Source of the DNA: Sphingomonas sp.
GTDB taxonomy: Bacteria > Pseudomonadota > Alphaproteobacteria > Sphingomonadales > Sphingomonadaceae
NCBI RefSeq assembly: GCF_024508665.1
Contig: NZ_JANINP010000002.1
Coordinates: forward strand, 410,598-474,597
Direction: 5' to 3'
Length of the DNA: 64,000 nt
The number at the start of each line of letters is the position of its first letter. Positions within the stretch are counted from its first letter, which is position 1. The notes beneath the pieces were generated by a model. The model was not told the origin of the DNA. It worked only from the letters and a program-made list of their open reading frames with translations, and did not search any database. This document shows positions 7,779 to 17,814 of this stretch, piece after piece. The position numbers and the translations under genes are program-made.

Positions 7779-8236
7779 CATGCCTCCTTTTCGGTAAGTT
7801 CGGCGAACAATTGCAACAGGCCCGGCCAGCCGCCGCCAAGCTGCGCGGCGATCCGCTCGGCCGACTCGCCGAAGCGTTCGAGCCGGCTGTGGGTCAGCGT
7901 CACGCGCGTGCCGGTTCCGTCGGGCACGAACGTCACTTCGACTTCGGTGGTGAGATCGGGGTCGTATTTGAAGGCAGCATCGATCTGCCAGCCGAGCAGC
8001 ACGCGGCCGGGCGGTTCCCAGGCCAGCACCTTGCCCCATTCGGTCTCGGCGCCATCCTCGTCGCGCTCGAACCAGCGGCCGCCGGCACGCGGTTCGATCA
8101 CGACCTCCTCGTGCGGCTTGGCGCCGATCGTCATGCCGCGCTTCCACCAGCTGCCGATCGCCCCGGTGAACAGGATGAAGGCGCGATCGGGCGGCACCGC
8201 GACGGTCACCGACTGGACGATCGGGGCAATGGTCAT
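7778..8236 (-). CDS. SRPBCC (AHSA1-like) domain protein
   Basis: This 152-residue single-domain START/Bet v1-like protein of the AHSA1 group typifies the small proteins encoded beside ArsR regulators. Visible features are VAVPPDRAFILFTGAIGSWW, the strand-turn RAGGRWFERDEDGAETEWGKV and VTLTHSRLERFGE with a C-terminal helix. It probably binds a hydrophobic ligand; the ligand is unknown. Its ATG overlaps the arsR stop (ATGA) and its stop overlaps the GST start, so all three genes are translationally coupled. Confidence 0.88.
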   Translation of the reverse strand: MTIAPIVQSVTVAVPPDRAFILFTGAIGSWWKRGMTIGAKPHEEVVIEPRAGGRWFERDEDGAETEWGKVLAWEPPGRVLLGWQIDAAFKYDPDLTTEVEVTFVPDGTGTRVTLTHSRLERFGESAERIAAQLGGGWPGLLQLFAELTEKEA

Positions 8237-8550
8237 TCGGGGCTCTCCTGCTGGTCGGCGAAGTCCTTGAACGCGCTGAGCTGGTCGCCCCAGAAACGGT
8301 CGAGCCAGTCACGCAACGCGCCCAGCCCGCGCGGATCGAGGCGATAGACGCGACGCGTGCCGTCGGGCGTGTCGGTCACCAGCCCAGCCTCCTTCAGCAC
8401 CTTGAGGTGCTGCGATACGGCCGGCCGCGATACGGGTAGCCCGGCGGCGATCTCGCCCACCGCACCGGGGCCAGCGCCGACGCGCTCGAAGATCGTCCGA
8501 CGCGTGGGGTCGGCGAGAGCGTTGAGCGCTATGGCGATTCGGTTAGCCAT
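8233..8550 (-). CDS. ArsR/SmtB family winged-helix repressor
   Basis: This 105-residue regulator has the winged helix DPTRRTIFERVGAGPGAVGEIAAGLPVSRPAVSQHLKVLKEAGLV (given here as a region, residues 13-57), with the recognition helix SRPAVSQHLK. It lacks the CVC metal site of ArsR and SmtB, so it probably senses something other than metal, perhaps the ligand of the neighbouring SRPBCC protein. It heads the operon. Its start codon lies inside a perfect 21-base palindrome, which points to tight autorepression. Confidence 0.9.
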   Translation of the reverse strand: MANRIAIALNALADPTRRTIFERVGAGPGAVGEIAAGLPVSRPAVSQHLKVLKEAGLVTDTPDGTRRVYRLDPRGLGALRDWLDRFWGDQLSAFKDFADQQESPE

Positions 8551-8568
8551 GACTTACGGTAAGTCATG
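8548..8568. promoter_or_regulatory. Operator palindrome overlapping the arsR start codon
   Basis: CATGACTTAC-G-GTAAGTCATG is a perfect 21-base palindrome covering the arsR ATG (8550-8548). A second perfect palindrome, GCTTGA-G-TCAAGC, lies at 8575-8587. A repressor bound here would block transcription and the translation start region. The binding protein is inferred to be the ArsR-family product. Confidence 0.7.
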
Positions 8569-8638
8569 ACTAACGCTTGAGTCAAGCATTGGTAGGCCGC
8601 ATCGATATTAAGGTCTGAGCGGATGGACCTGCTTTCAA

Positions 8639-8765
8639 TCCTCCCCCGCCAGGGGGAGGTGGCGGCCGTAGCCCGACGGAGGGGGCGGACGGCAACGCAC
8701 TTGCCGTCGTGCTTCCTCCCCCCTCCGACAGGCTGCGCCTGCCACCTCCCCCTGGCGGGGGAGGA
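8639..8765. repeat. Intergenic repeat with perfect 25-bp inverted arms
   Basis: Arms 8639-8663 and 8741-8765 (core CCTCCCCCGCCAGGGGGAGG) are perfectly complementary over 25 bases, and each arm is itself a hairpin. The interior also pairs partly (GGAGGGGGCGG with CCCCCCTCC). This fills the gap between arsR and the acetyltransferase gene and belongs to the paired REP-like elements of this genome. Confidence 0.75.
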
Positions 8766-8801
8766 TGGGTTTGAATGTCGGTCGCCTAGGCAGGACGACA
8801 T

Positions 8802-9359
8802 TCATTCCCCGAGCAGGCGAATGACCTTGGCTGGCACGCCGGCGACCAGGCTGTTCGGAGGCACATCCTTGGTCACGACCGCTCCCGCCGCGACGACCGA
8901 ATTCTCGCCGACCGTGACGCCGCCGATGATCGTCGCGCCGGCGGCGATCCACACATTGCGCTCGATCACGATCGGCGCCGCGGTCACGCCGTCGCGCCGC
9001 CGCGAGGGCTCGAGCGGATGGCCGGTGGTGATGATGCTGACGTTCGGGCCGATCAGCACATCGTCGCCGATATCGACGCCGCCGAGGTCGTAGATCGTGC
9101 AATTCTGGTTGATGAACACGTTGCGCCCGACCCGAATATCTCTGCCGTTCGCGGTATAGAAAGGCGGGATCAGCACGAAGCTGTCGTCGACCCGGCGGCC
9201 GATCAAATCGCTGAACACGGCCCGGATTTCGTCGCCATCGGCATAGGTCAGCTTATTGAGGACAGGCGTGATCGCCATCGCGCGCCGCGTATTCGCCACC
9301 ATCTCCGCCGATTCGGGCGTGCGGCGGTGGATCATGATCGTGCGATCCTTGTTCGACAT
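8802..9359 (-). CDS. Sugar O-acetyltransferase (maltose/galactoside acetyltransferase family)
   Basis: This 185-residue left-handed beta-helix acetyltransferase transfers acetyl from acetyl-CoA to a sugar hydroxyl. An N-terminal Mac domain (residues 15-60) precedes hexapeptide repeats: VGRNVFINQNCTIYDLGGVD, IGPNVSIITTGHPLEPSRR (with the catalytic His of the TGHP motif), VWIAAGATIIGGVTVGENS and VVAAGAVVTKDVPPNSLVAG. The length is normal for Maa/NodL/LacA. It stands alone, after the M13 peptidase terminator on the same strand. Its true acceptor sugar is not evident. Confidence 0.9.
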   Translation of the reverse strand: MSNKDRTIMIHRRTPESAEMVANTRRAMAITPVLNKLTYADGDEIRAVFSDLIGRRVDDSFVLIPPFYTANGRDIRVGRNVFINQNCTIYDLGGVDIGDDVLIGPNVSIITTGHPLEPSRRRDGVTAAPIVIERNVWIAAGATIIGGVTVGENSVVAAGAVVTKDVPPNSLVAGVPAKVIRLLGE

Positions 9360-9400
9360 TCGGTTACCTCATCGCGCGCCTGCGGGTCTGTCCAATATAG

Positions 9401-9437
9401 AAGGGGCGCCCGCGATCGGATCGCGGACGCCCCCTTT
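9401..9437 (-). terminator. Terminator after the M13 peptidase gene
   Basis: A long hairpin (GGGGCGcCCGCGATC paired with GATCGCGGaCGCCCC, one mismatch) lies 21 bases past the peptidase stop, followed on the minus strand by TTCTATATT. It lies between the peptidase stop and the acetyltransferase start. Confidence 0.75.
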
Positions 9438-9457
9438 AGGCTCGATATCTCGAACGC

Positions 9458-11497
9458 TTACCAGATATGGACGCGCTTTTCGGGCGGCAGGTACAGTGCA
9501 TCGCCCGGCTTGATGTCGAACGCCTTGTACCAGGGGTCGAAGTTCCGGACGATGCCGTTGACGCGATACTTGGCCGGCGAATGCGGGTCGGTCAGCAGCA
9601 GCTGGCGCTGCAGGCCGTCGCGCAACTTCGCCTGCCAGGCCTGGGCATAGGCGAGGAAGAAGCGCTGATCGCCGGTCAGGCCGCCGATCACCGGCGCCTT
9701 GCCGTGCTTCTCCTGATAGAGCTGATAGGCGGCATAGGCCGCTTCGACGCCGCTGAGGTCGCCGATATTCTCGCCCAGGGTCAGCTTGCCGTTGATCTTG
9801 GTGCCGGGGATCGCTTCGTAGCCGTCATATTGCGCGGCGAGTGCGGCGGTATGTTCGCCGTACGATTTCTTCGCGGCGTCGGTCCACCAATTTTCGTACT
9901 TGCCGGTGGGGCCGAACTGGCTGCCCTGATCGTCGAAGCCATGGCCCATTTCATGGCCGATGATCGCGCCGATCGCCCCATAATTGACCGCCGGATCGGC
10001 GTTGGGGTCGAAATAGGGCGGCTGCAGGATCGCCGCCGGGAAGGTGATCTGGTTGGCGAGCGGATTGTAATAAGCGTTCACCGTCTGCGGCGTCATGCCC
10101 CACAGGGTCCGGTCGACCGGCTTGGGGAAACGCTGCAGGTCGAGCTGGTGATCGAATTCGGCCGAGCGCATGGCGTTGCCGAGCAGGTCGCCGCGTTCGA
10201 CCTGAAGCGACGAATAATCGATATATTTGACCGGGTGCCCGATCCGGGGTTCGAATGCGGCCAGCTTGGCCAAGGCCGCCTTCTTGGTGGCGTCATCCAT
10301 CCAGGTCGAGCCGGCGATCTTCTTGCCATAGGCCGCGCGCAGATTCTCGATCAGCTCGGCCATCTTGGCCTGGCTCGACGCCGGGAAATATTGCTCGACA
10401 TAGAGCTTGCCGACCGCTTCGCCGAGCGCGCCGTTGGTGAGCTGCACGCCGCGCTTCCAGCGGTCGCGCTTGACCTGCACGCCCGACAGGGTCTTCGAAT
10501 AGAAGTCGAAGCGCGCGTCGTCGAACGCCTTGGGCAGGAAGGTCGCGTGGTCGCTGACGAAGTGGAAAGCGAGATAGTCCTTCCACGTCTGGAGCGGCGT
10601 CGCGGTCATGATCTTGCCCATCGCCGTCAGCGCGGTGTTGTTGGCCATCAGCACCTTGGGCGACGAGTCGAGCCCGGCGGTCTTGAGCATCAGCGCCCAG
10701 TCGAAATCGGGCGCCTTGGCCTTCAGCCCGGCGACGTCCTCGGGATCGTTGAGCTTGGCGATATCGCGGCTCTGTTCTGGCGACCATTGCTCCTTGGCCA
10801 TCGCGGTTTCGAGCGCAAAGATCGCATCGGCCTTGGCGCCGGCGTCGGGGATGCCGGCGAGTTCCTGGATCTGCTGGATGTAAGCGCGATAGGCCTTGCG
10901 GAACGCGTCATATTTCTCGCCCTGCAGCAGGTAGAAATCGCGCGGCATGCCCAGGCCGCCCTGGCCGACGACCGCCGTATAATGTTCGGGATCCGAGAGG
11001 CTCGGCATCGTGCCGAGTTCGACCGGCGAGGCATAGCCGGTGCTGGCGAACAAGGTCTGCAGCCCGGTCAGGTCGTTCACCGCGGCGATCTTGGCGAGAT
11101 AGGGCTTGAGCGGCGCGGTGCCCTTAGCCTCGATCCCCGCTTCATCCATCCAGCTCGCGTAGAAATCGCCGACCTGCTTGCCGGTGGCGCCATATTTGGT
11201 CGGATTGGCGGCCATATCGTCGAGGATCTTGCGGACATTGGCCTCGGCCTCGTCGCTCAGGATATTGCCATAGCCGACCGAGCCCTTGTCGGCGGGAATC
11301 TCGGTGCGCTTGGCCCAGGCGCCATTGGCATAGGTCCAGAAGTCGTCACCCGGCTTGACCGCCTTGTCCTGGGTGGTGAGGTCGATGCCGAACGCGCCGT
11401 AGCGCGGCGCCGTCGCCGCCATCTTCGCCACCGCCGGAATCGCAAGCGCCAAAGCCGCGGCGCCGAGCGCCAGCCGCCCGATAACCTTCTTATTCAT
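9458..11497 (-). CDS. M13 family zinc metallopeptidase (neprilysin/PepO-like), exported
   Basis: This 679-residue endopeptidase carries the M13 zinc site HEMGH (in GAIIGHEMGHGFDD, about residue 520), the third-ligand motif GENIGD and the substrate-binding NAYYNP. An N-terminal signal peptide (about residues 1-24, ending in AVAKM) sends it to the periplasm or outside. The C-terminus, HIW, corresponds to the conserved CxxW ending of the family without the Cys. It should cleave small peptides. It appears monocistronic with its own terminator and is divergent from the B2-like gene at 11598. Confidence 0.93.
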   Translation of the reverse strand: MNKKVIGRLALGAAALALAIPAVAKMAATAPRYGAFGIDLTTQDKAVKPGDDFWTYANGAWAKRTEIPADKGSVGYGNILSDEAEANVRKILDDMAANPTKYGATGKQVGDFYASWMDEAGIEAKGTAPLKPYLAKIAAVNDLTGLQTLFASTGYASPVELGTMPSLSDPEHYTAVVGQGGLGMPRDFYLLQGEKYDAFRKAYRAYIQQIQELAGIPDAGAKADAIFALETAMAKEQWSPEQSRDIAKLNDPEDVAGLKAKAPDFDWALMLKTAGLDSSPKVLMANNTALTAMGKIMTATPLQTWKDYLAFHFVSDHATFLPKAFDDARFDFYSKTLSGVQVKRDRWKRGVQLTNGALGEAVGKLYVEQYFPASSQAKMAELIENLRAAYGKKIAGSTWMDDATKKAALAKLAAFEPRIGHPVKYIDYSSLQVERGDLLGNAMRSAEFDHQLDLQRFPKPVDRTLWGMTPQTVNAYYNPLANQITFPAAILQPPYFDPNADPAVNYGAIGAIIGHEMGHGFDDQGSQFGPTGKYENWWTDAAKKSYGEHTAALAAQYDGYEAIPGTKINGKLTLGENIGDLSGVEAAYAAYQLYQEKHGKAPVIGGLTGDQRFFLAYAQAWQAKLRDGLQRQLLLTDPHSPAKYRVNGIVRNFDPWYKAFDIKPGDALYLPPEKRVHIW

Positions 11498-11597
11498 TTC
11501 AGAAAAACTCCCGCCCTACGTGTATTATGAAACTATAGCGGCCAGTAAAAGCACACGCAATCGACTTCGCCAATAAACCCTGTCAGTGATACGGATC

Positions 11598-12068
11598 ATG
11601 GGGCGGAATATTCTGCACAAGGCGAAGACGCTGGCCGGGGTGGGCTGGCGACGCCAAGCATTGGTCGCGGAAGCCTGCGCCAGCATGTTCGCGGCGCGGA
11701 TGATCCTGCTGATCCTGCCGTTCCCGAAAGTCGCGCGGCGGCTGGGCGACTTCGTCGCCCCAGCCGACCCGCGCGTCGCCGAGCGGGCGGCGGCGACCAC
11801 GCCTGATGAGGCGGCGACGGCGCGCACCATCGGCTGGGCGGTCCGCTCGGCCGCACCGTTCATGCCGTTCCGCTCGGTCTGCCTGCAACAGGCGATGGCC
11901 GCGCAGGCGATGCTGCGGCGGCGCCGAATCGCCAGCGTGATGCGTTTCGGCGCGAGCCCGAACGACAAGCGCGCGATCGAGGCGCATGCTTGGCTCGACG
12001 CAGCGGGCGTCAAGGTGACCGGCTATCCGATCCCCAAGGAAATGGGCGAGATCGCCTGTTTCGTGTGA
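11598..12068 (+). CDS. Lasso-peptide B2-type transglutaminase-like protein, solitary
   Basis: This 156-residue protein resembles the leader-peptidase component (B2, transglutaminase-like core) of lasso peptide clusters. The nucleophile region FRSVCLQQAMAAQAMLRRR (Cys at about residue 95) and AHAWLDAAG give the Cys-His-Asp arrangement. Residues 1-60 are helical and basic. No B1, macrocyclase (asparagine-synthetase-like) or precursor gene lies nearby, so lasso peptide production is not supported. It more likely processes another peptide, or works with partners elsewhere. The start is uncertain: ATG 11598, or GTG 11586 four codons earlier; neither has a good ribosome site. Confidence 0.75.
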   Translation: MGRNILHKAKTLAGVGWRRQALVAEACASMFAARMILLILPFPKVARRLGDFVAPADPRVAERAAATTPDEAATARTIGWAVRSAAPFMPFRSVCLQQAMAAQAMLRRRRIASVMRFGASPNDKRAIEAHAWLDAAGVKVTGYPIPKEMGEIACFV

Positions 12069-12092
12069 GGGGGTGAGGTCGGCTTAATTCCC

Positions 12093-12186
12093 ACCGTCAT
12101 GCCGGACTTGTTCCGGCATCCAACGCGCAACAACGGCTGCATTCCGTTGTAGAACCTTGGACCCCGGAACAAATCCGGGGTGACGA
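12093..12186. repeat. Dispersed palindromic repeat (CCGTCATGCCGG family)
   Basis: The outer ends CCGTCATgCCGG and CCGGGGTGACGa are roughly complementary, and the element contains two hairpins (GCCGGACTTGTTCCGGC and CCCCGGAACAAATCCGGGG). Related elements are at 39783 and 45594. It lies between convergent genes. Confidence 0.65.
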
Positions 12187-12193
12187 AAGGGTA

Positions 12194-12684
12194 CTAGCCA
12201 AGCAGCTCACGATAAAGACCGAGGGTCTCTTCATCGAACGCGACCAGCAGGATGCGCTCGAACCGCTCCATCGCCGCCAGCGTCTCGCGCACCGCGATCT
12301 CCGCCGCTTCTTCGCGCGGATAGCCGTAAATCCCGGTACTGATCGCCGGAAAGGCAATCGTGCACGCACCCAAACTCTCGGCGACCCTCAGGCTTTCGCG
12401 GTAGCAACTGGCCAGCGTCTCCGGCTCGCCTTTGCCTCCGCCATTCCATACCGGCCCCACGGTATGGATCACATGCCGCGCGGGCAGGCGGTAGCCTTTG
12501 GTCGCCTTGGCCTGACCGGGCTTGCAGCCGTTCAGCATGCGGCATTCGGCGACCAGCTCGGGTCCGGCCGCGCGATGGATCGCTCCATCGACCCCGCCGC
12601 CGCCGAGCAGCGAGGAATTGGCGGCGTTGACGATGGCGTCGACCTCTAGTCGCGTGATGTCGCCCCGCAACGCCTCGACCGGCA

Positions 12685-12685
<1 letters not shown>
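12194..12685 (-). CDS. Macro domain protein (O-acetyl-ADP-ribose deacetylase type)
   Basis: This 163-residue single macrodomain of the MacroD/YmdB kind hydrolyses O-acetyl-ADP-ribose and removes mono-ADP-ribose from proteins. Signature stretches are [33 protein letters not shown] and the phosphate loop [13 protein letters not shown]. The start is ATG 12685, sharing one base with the acs stop (TGATG), so its translation is coupled to acetyl-CoA synthetase. This pairing with an acetyl-activating enzyme is suggestive, since sirtuin deacetylation produces O-acetyl-ADP-ribose, but a functional link is only inferred. Confidence 0.92.
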
Positions 12686-14622
<1,937 letters not shown>

Positions 14623-14717
14623 CAAGCTCTCCCTAGTCCGGCCCTATTGGCGGCTGCGATGCCTGCTTGGCAAGCGCCGCGGCGCCATGCGACGATAGGA
14701 TTTCTTGGGGGAATCAA

Positions 14718-15374
14718 ATGAGCGACGGACCGAACGACCAACCGATGCATCACGGCGCGCCTGCGCATGCGCTCGAACGGCTGGTGTTCTTTTCCGATGC
14801 GGTCTTCGCGATCTCGATCACCCTGCTGGTGATCGAGCTGAAGGTGCCGGCACTGCCCCGCAGCGCGTCCGACGGCGCATTCCTCCAGGCGCTGGCCGAC
14901 CTGACGCCGCATTTCGTCGGCTTCCTGGTCTCGTTCTTCGTGATCGGCGCCTTCTGGAGCGGACATCACCGCGCGTTCGATTGCGCGCGGCATTGGTCGC
15001 CCAGGCTGCTGCTGCCCAACCTGTTCCTGCTCTGCTCGGTCGCGGGGATGCCGTTCTTCACCGCGCTGGTCAGCGAATATTACGGCAAGCTGGTGCCCGC
15101 CGCCGCCTATTGCTTCTGGCTGCTGATCGTCGCCGTCTGCAACCTGTGGAACAACAGCATGGCGGTGGCGCCGCCGGTCGCCGCCGATGATCTCGACCCC
15201 GAGCAAGCGGCGATGATCCGTCGGCGCGGCTGGGCGGTATTGCTTGGTACGGTCACCGCGTTGCTGTTCTGCTTCGTCAATCCCTGGCTCGGGCAGCCGA
15301 TGTTGATCTCGATGGCCTTGTGGCGACGGCTGCTCGAATATCTCCACCGCCGGGGGACATTGAAGACGGTGTGA
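14718..15374 (+). CDS. TMEM175-like (DUF1211) potassium channel protein
   Basis: This 218-residue integral membrane protein has the signature of bacterial TMEM175 channels near the N-terminus (ERLVFFSDAVFAISITLLVIE, residues about 16-36, with the FSD motif). Hydrophobic segments follow at about 50-70, 90-108, 120-142, 172-190 and the C-terminal region. Bacterial homologues are tetrameric K+ leak channels. It starts at ATG 14718 after TTGGGGGAA. It is divergent from acs, with about 95 bases between them, and convergent with ribH. Ion selectivity is inferred from the family only. Confidence 0.85.
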   Translation: MSDGPNDQPMHHGAPAHALERLVFFSDAVFAISITLLVIELKVPALPRSASDGAFLQALADLTPHFVGFLVSFFVIGAFWSGHHRAFDCARHWSPRLLLPNLFLLCSVAGMPFFTALVSEYYGKLVPAAAYCFWLLIVAVCNLWNNSMAVAPPVAADDLDPEQAAMIRRRGWAVLLGTVTALLFCFVNPWLGQPMLISMALWRRLLEYLHRRGTLKTV

Positions 15375-15414
15375 CCAATGGCTCCCCTTCCTTGCGGGAA
15401 GGGCATTAGGGGTG

Positions 15415-15834
15415 TCAGCCGAATTTCTGCCGGAGTTCGAGCATCGTCAGCGCCGCCCTAGCCGCGCCGCCGCCCTTATCGGCCTGATCGGGATCGGCGC
15501 GATAGATCGCCTGGGCCTCGTTCTCGGTGGTCAGGATGCCGTTGCCGATCGCGATGCCGTCCATCGTCAGCGCCATGATGCCGCGCGCGCTTTCGTTCGA
15601 CACGATCTCGAAATGATAGGTCTCACCGCGAATCACCACGCCGATCGCGACATAGGCGTCGTAACGGCCGGTTTCCGCCGCCAGCGCGATCGCGCCGGGC
15701 ACTTCGAGCGCGCCGGGCACCGTCACCGTCTCATGGACGTGCCCCGCTTCCTCGATCGCGCGGCGCGCGCCGGCGAGCAGCATGTCGTTGAGATGGTCGT
15801 AGAACCGCGCCTCGACGATCAATATCCGCGCCAT
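15415..15834 (-). CDS. ribH: 6,7-dimethyl-8-ribityllumazine synthase
   Basis: This 139-residue lumazine synthase condenses 5-amino-6-ribitylamino-uracil with 3,4-dihydroxybutanone phosphate, the penultimate step of riboflavin synthesis. Motifs: [47 protein letters not shown] and [13 protein letters not shown]. The start, ATG 15834, shares a base with the stop of the upstream RibB gene (TGATG), so the two are coupled. It is the last gene of the rib operon (membrane protein - ribD - ribE - ribB - ribH). Confidence 0.96.
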   Translation of the reverse strand: MARILIVEARFYDHLNDMLLAGARRAIEEAGHVHETVTVPGALEVPGAIALAAETGRYDAYVAIGVVIRGETYHFEIVSNESARGIMALTMDGIAIGNGILTTENEAQAIYRADPDQADKGGGAARAALTMLELRQKFG

Positions 15835-17120
15835 CAATTCACTCCCCCCAGGTCGATCGCGCGTTCCCCTACGATGGACAGGCCATAGCCGTCCAATGCC
15901 ACGAGGGTATGATGGGTGTTGGTCAGCAGGATCATGTCCTCGACTCCCAATTCGGACAGGATCTGCGCACCGACGCCATAGTCGCGCAATTCGTCGGGCA
16001 TCGGCGCGCCGGCCTTGTGCTCCAGCGCCTGGCTGAACCCGGTCGCGGTCGATGGCGACAGCAATACGACCACGCCCGATCCCGCTTCGCCGATGATCTC
16101 CATCGAGCGTTCGAGCAAGCCGCGGCGCTTGCCTTGTTCGCCGAATATATCGGCGAAAACGTTCAACGCATGCATACGCACCAAAGTCGGCTTGTCGGGG
16201 TCGATACGCCCCTTGATCAGCGCGATCTGCTCGGTGCCGGTCGCCTTGTTGAAATAGGTCCGCGCGGTCCACTCTCCGCCCCAACGGCTGGTGAAGCGCG
16301 CCTCGGCGCGGCGCTCGACGAGATGGTCGTGCTGGCGGCGGTAGGCGATCAGGTCGCGGATCGTGCCGATCTTGAGCTTGTGCTCCTGCGCGAACTCGAT
16401 GAGGTCGTCCATCCGCGCCATCGTGCCGTCGTCCTTCATGACTTCGCAGATGACGCCCGACGGGTTGAGCCCGGCGAGCCGCGCGACGTCGACCGCCGCC
16501 TCGGTATGCCCGGCCCGCACCAGCACGCCGCCGTCGCGCGCGATCAGCGGGAAGACATGGCCCGGCGAGACGATGTCGGTCGGCCCCTTCGACGAGTCGA
16601 TCGCCACCGCGACGGTGCGCGCGCGGTCGTGCGCCGAGATGCCTGTGGTGATCCCTTCGCGGGCCTCGATCGACGCGGTGAAAGCAGTGCCGTGGCGGGT
16701 GCCGTTGTTGCGCACCATCGGCTCGAGCTGGAGCTGGTTGACCCGCTCCTCGGTCAGGGTCAGGCAGATCAGCCCGCGGCCGAAGCGCGCCATGAAGTTG
16801 ATCGCATCCGGCGTCGCCATCTGCGCCGGAATGATCAGATCGCCTTCATTCTCGCGATCCTCGTCATCGACCAGGATCGTCATGCGGCCGTTGCGCGCTT
16901 CCTCGATGATCTCCTCGATCGGCACCAGGGCCGGACGCTTCTCGCGCCGCTCGAGATAGAGTTCGAGCTTGCGCAGCGTGTCGGCGGTCGGATTCCATTC
17001 GGGCTCGTCGAGCGTGCGCAGCGAATTGGCGTGTAGCCCGGCGGCACGGGCAAGCCCCGAGCGGGAGATACCGCCCGAGGAGACGAGATCGCGGACGCGA
17101 TCGATCAGCATGGTGCTCAT
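15834..17120 (-). CDS. ribB: HTH-RibB-RibX fusion: 3,4-dihydroxy-2-butanone 4-phosphate synthase with degenerate GTP cyclohydrolase II domain
   Basis: This 428-residue protein supplies dihydroxybutanone phosphate for lumazine synthesis. Residues 1-60 form an Xre-like HTH ([17 protein letters not shown]). RibB follows (about 66-275), with all catalytic motifs present: [36 protein letters not shown] and [20 protein letters not shown]. Residues about 285-428 resemble GTP cyclohydrolase II but have lost the zinc cysteines: [20 protein letters not shown] stands where Cys-rich ECLTGD...RCDCG is expected. This matches the RibBX pattern of alphaproteobacteria. The N-terminal HTH is unusual. A perfect 18-bp palindrome lies just upstream. 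The start is ATG 17120; ATG 17111 is possible. Confidence 0.9.
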   Translation of the reverse strand: MSTMLIDRVRDLVSSGGISRSGLARAAGLHANSLRTLDEPEWNPTADTLRKLELYLERREKRPALVPIEEIIEEARNGRMTILVDDEDRENEGDLIIPAQMATPDAINFMARFGRGLICLTLTEERVNQLQLEPMVRNNGTRHGTAFTASIEAREGITTGISAHDRARTVAVAIDSSKGPTDIVSPGHVFPLIARDGGVLVRAGHTEAAVDVARLAGLNPSGVICEVMKDDGTMARMDDLIEFAQEHKLKIGTIRDLIAYRRQHDHLVERRAEARFTSRWGGEWTARTYFNKATGTEQIALIKGRIDPDKPTLVRMHALNVFADIFGEQGKRRGLLERSMEIIGEAGSGVVVLLSPSTATGFSQALEHKAGAPMPDELRDYGVGAQILSELGVEDMILLTNTHHTLVALDGYGLSIVGERAIDLGGVN

Positions 17121-17132
17121 GATCGACTCGAT

Positions 17133-17150
17133 ATCACATTGCAATGTGAT
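17133..17150. promoter_or_regulatory. Perfect 18-bp palindrome upstream of HTH-RibB
   Basis: ATCACATTGCAATGTGAT is fully symmetric and lies 13 bases before the RibB start, within the 58-base ribE-ribB gap. An ATCACAT half-site follows at 17165-17171. It is a likely operator; the HTH domain of RibB itself is the obvious candidate binder. No FMN riboswitch was seen in the operon. Confidence 0.6.
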
Positions 17151-17178
17151 GAGTCCAACCGAGAATCACATCGAAACG

Positions 17179-17784
17179 CTAGTTTTCGATAAACGACCGC
17201 ATCCGGCTCAGATAGCGCGCGAGCACGTCGATCTCGATATTGACCGCCTGTCCGACCTCGATCGCGCCCAACGTGGTCACCGCCTGGGTATGCGGGATCA
17301 GATTGACCGTGAATTCCGTACCCTCCGACCCATCGCTGACCGCATTGACCGTCAGTGAGACGCCATCGACCGTCACCGAGCCCTTGGCCGCGATATAGGG
17401 CGCGAGGTCGCGCGCGACGCGAAAGGCGATCGTCTTCGAATCGCCCGACGGCTCGACCCGCACGACTTCGGCGACGCCGTCGACATGGCCGGTGACGATA
17501 TGCCCGCCCAGCTCGTCGCCCAGTTTCATCGCGCGTTCGAGGTTGAGCTTGCGCCCTTCGCTCCATTGCCCCTGCGCGGTACGCGAGACGGTTTCGCCCG
17601 ATATGTCGACGGTGAACCAGCCCGGCCCCTTGTCGATCACGGTCAGGCACACGCCCGAACACGAGATCGACGCGCCGAGATCGACCCCGCTCGTGTCATA
17701 GGTGGTTTCGACCATTGCGCGCAGGTCGCCGCGATGCTCGATCGATCGGATCGTGCCGATATCGGTGATGATGCCGGTGAACAT
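17179..17784 (-). CDS. ribE: Riboflavin synthase, alpha subunit
   Basis: This 201-residue enzyme dismutates two lumazine molecules to riboflavin plus the pyrimidine. It has two tandem lumazine-binding barrels: the first opens MFTGIITDIGTI and contains SCSGVCLTV, the second contains GHVDGVAEV and VDGVSLTVN. The length is normal for the trimeric alpha subunit. It follows ribD by 30 bases and precedes the HTH-RibB gene by 58 bases, the gap that carries the palindrome. Confidence 0.96.
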   Translation of the reverse strand: MFTGIITDIGTIRSIEHRGDLRAMVETTYDTSGVDLGASISCSGVCLTVIDKGPGWFTVDISGETVSRTAQGQWSEGRKLNLERAMKLGDELGGHIVTGHVDGVAEVVRVEPSGDSKTIAFRVARDLAPYIAAKGSVTVDGVSLTVNAVSDGSEGTEFTVNLIPHTQAVTTLGAIEVGQAVNIEIDVLARYLSRMRSFIEN

Positions 17785-17814
17785 CGCTACTTTCCCAAGC
17801 TGCGCCGACGATCG

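Noticed and set aside
9467..11530. 687-residue plus-strand ORF opposite the M13 peptidase
   Set aside because: It is the antisense shadow of a clear metallopeptidase gene, Arg/Gly/Leu-rich and without domains. The same applies to the long frames opposite acs, gltX, bkdA1, the acyl-CoA ligase and ptsP.
11500..12190. Lasso peptide biosynthetic cluster
   Set aside because: Only the B2-like gene is present; no precursor, B1 or cyclase gene was found in the flanking 10 kb.
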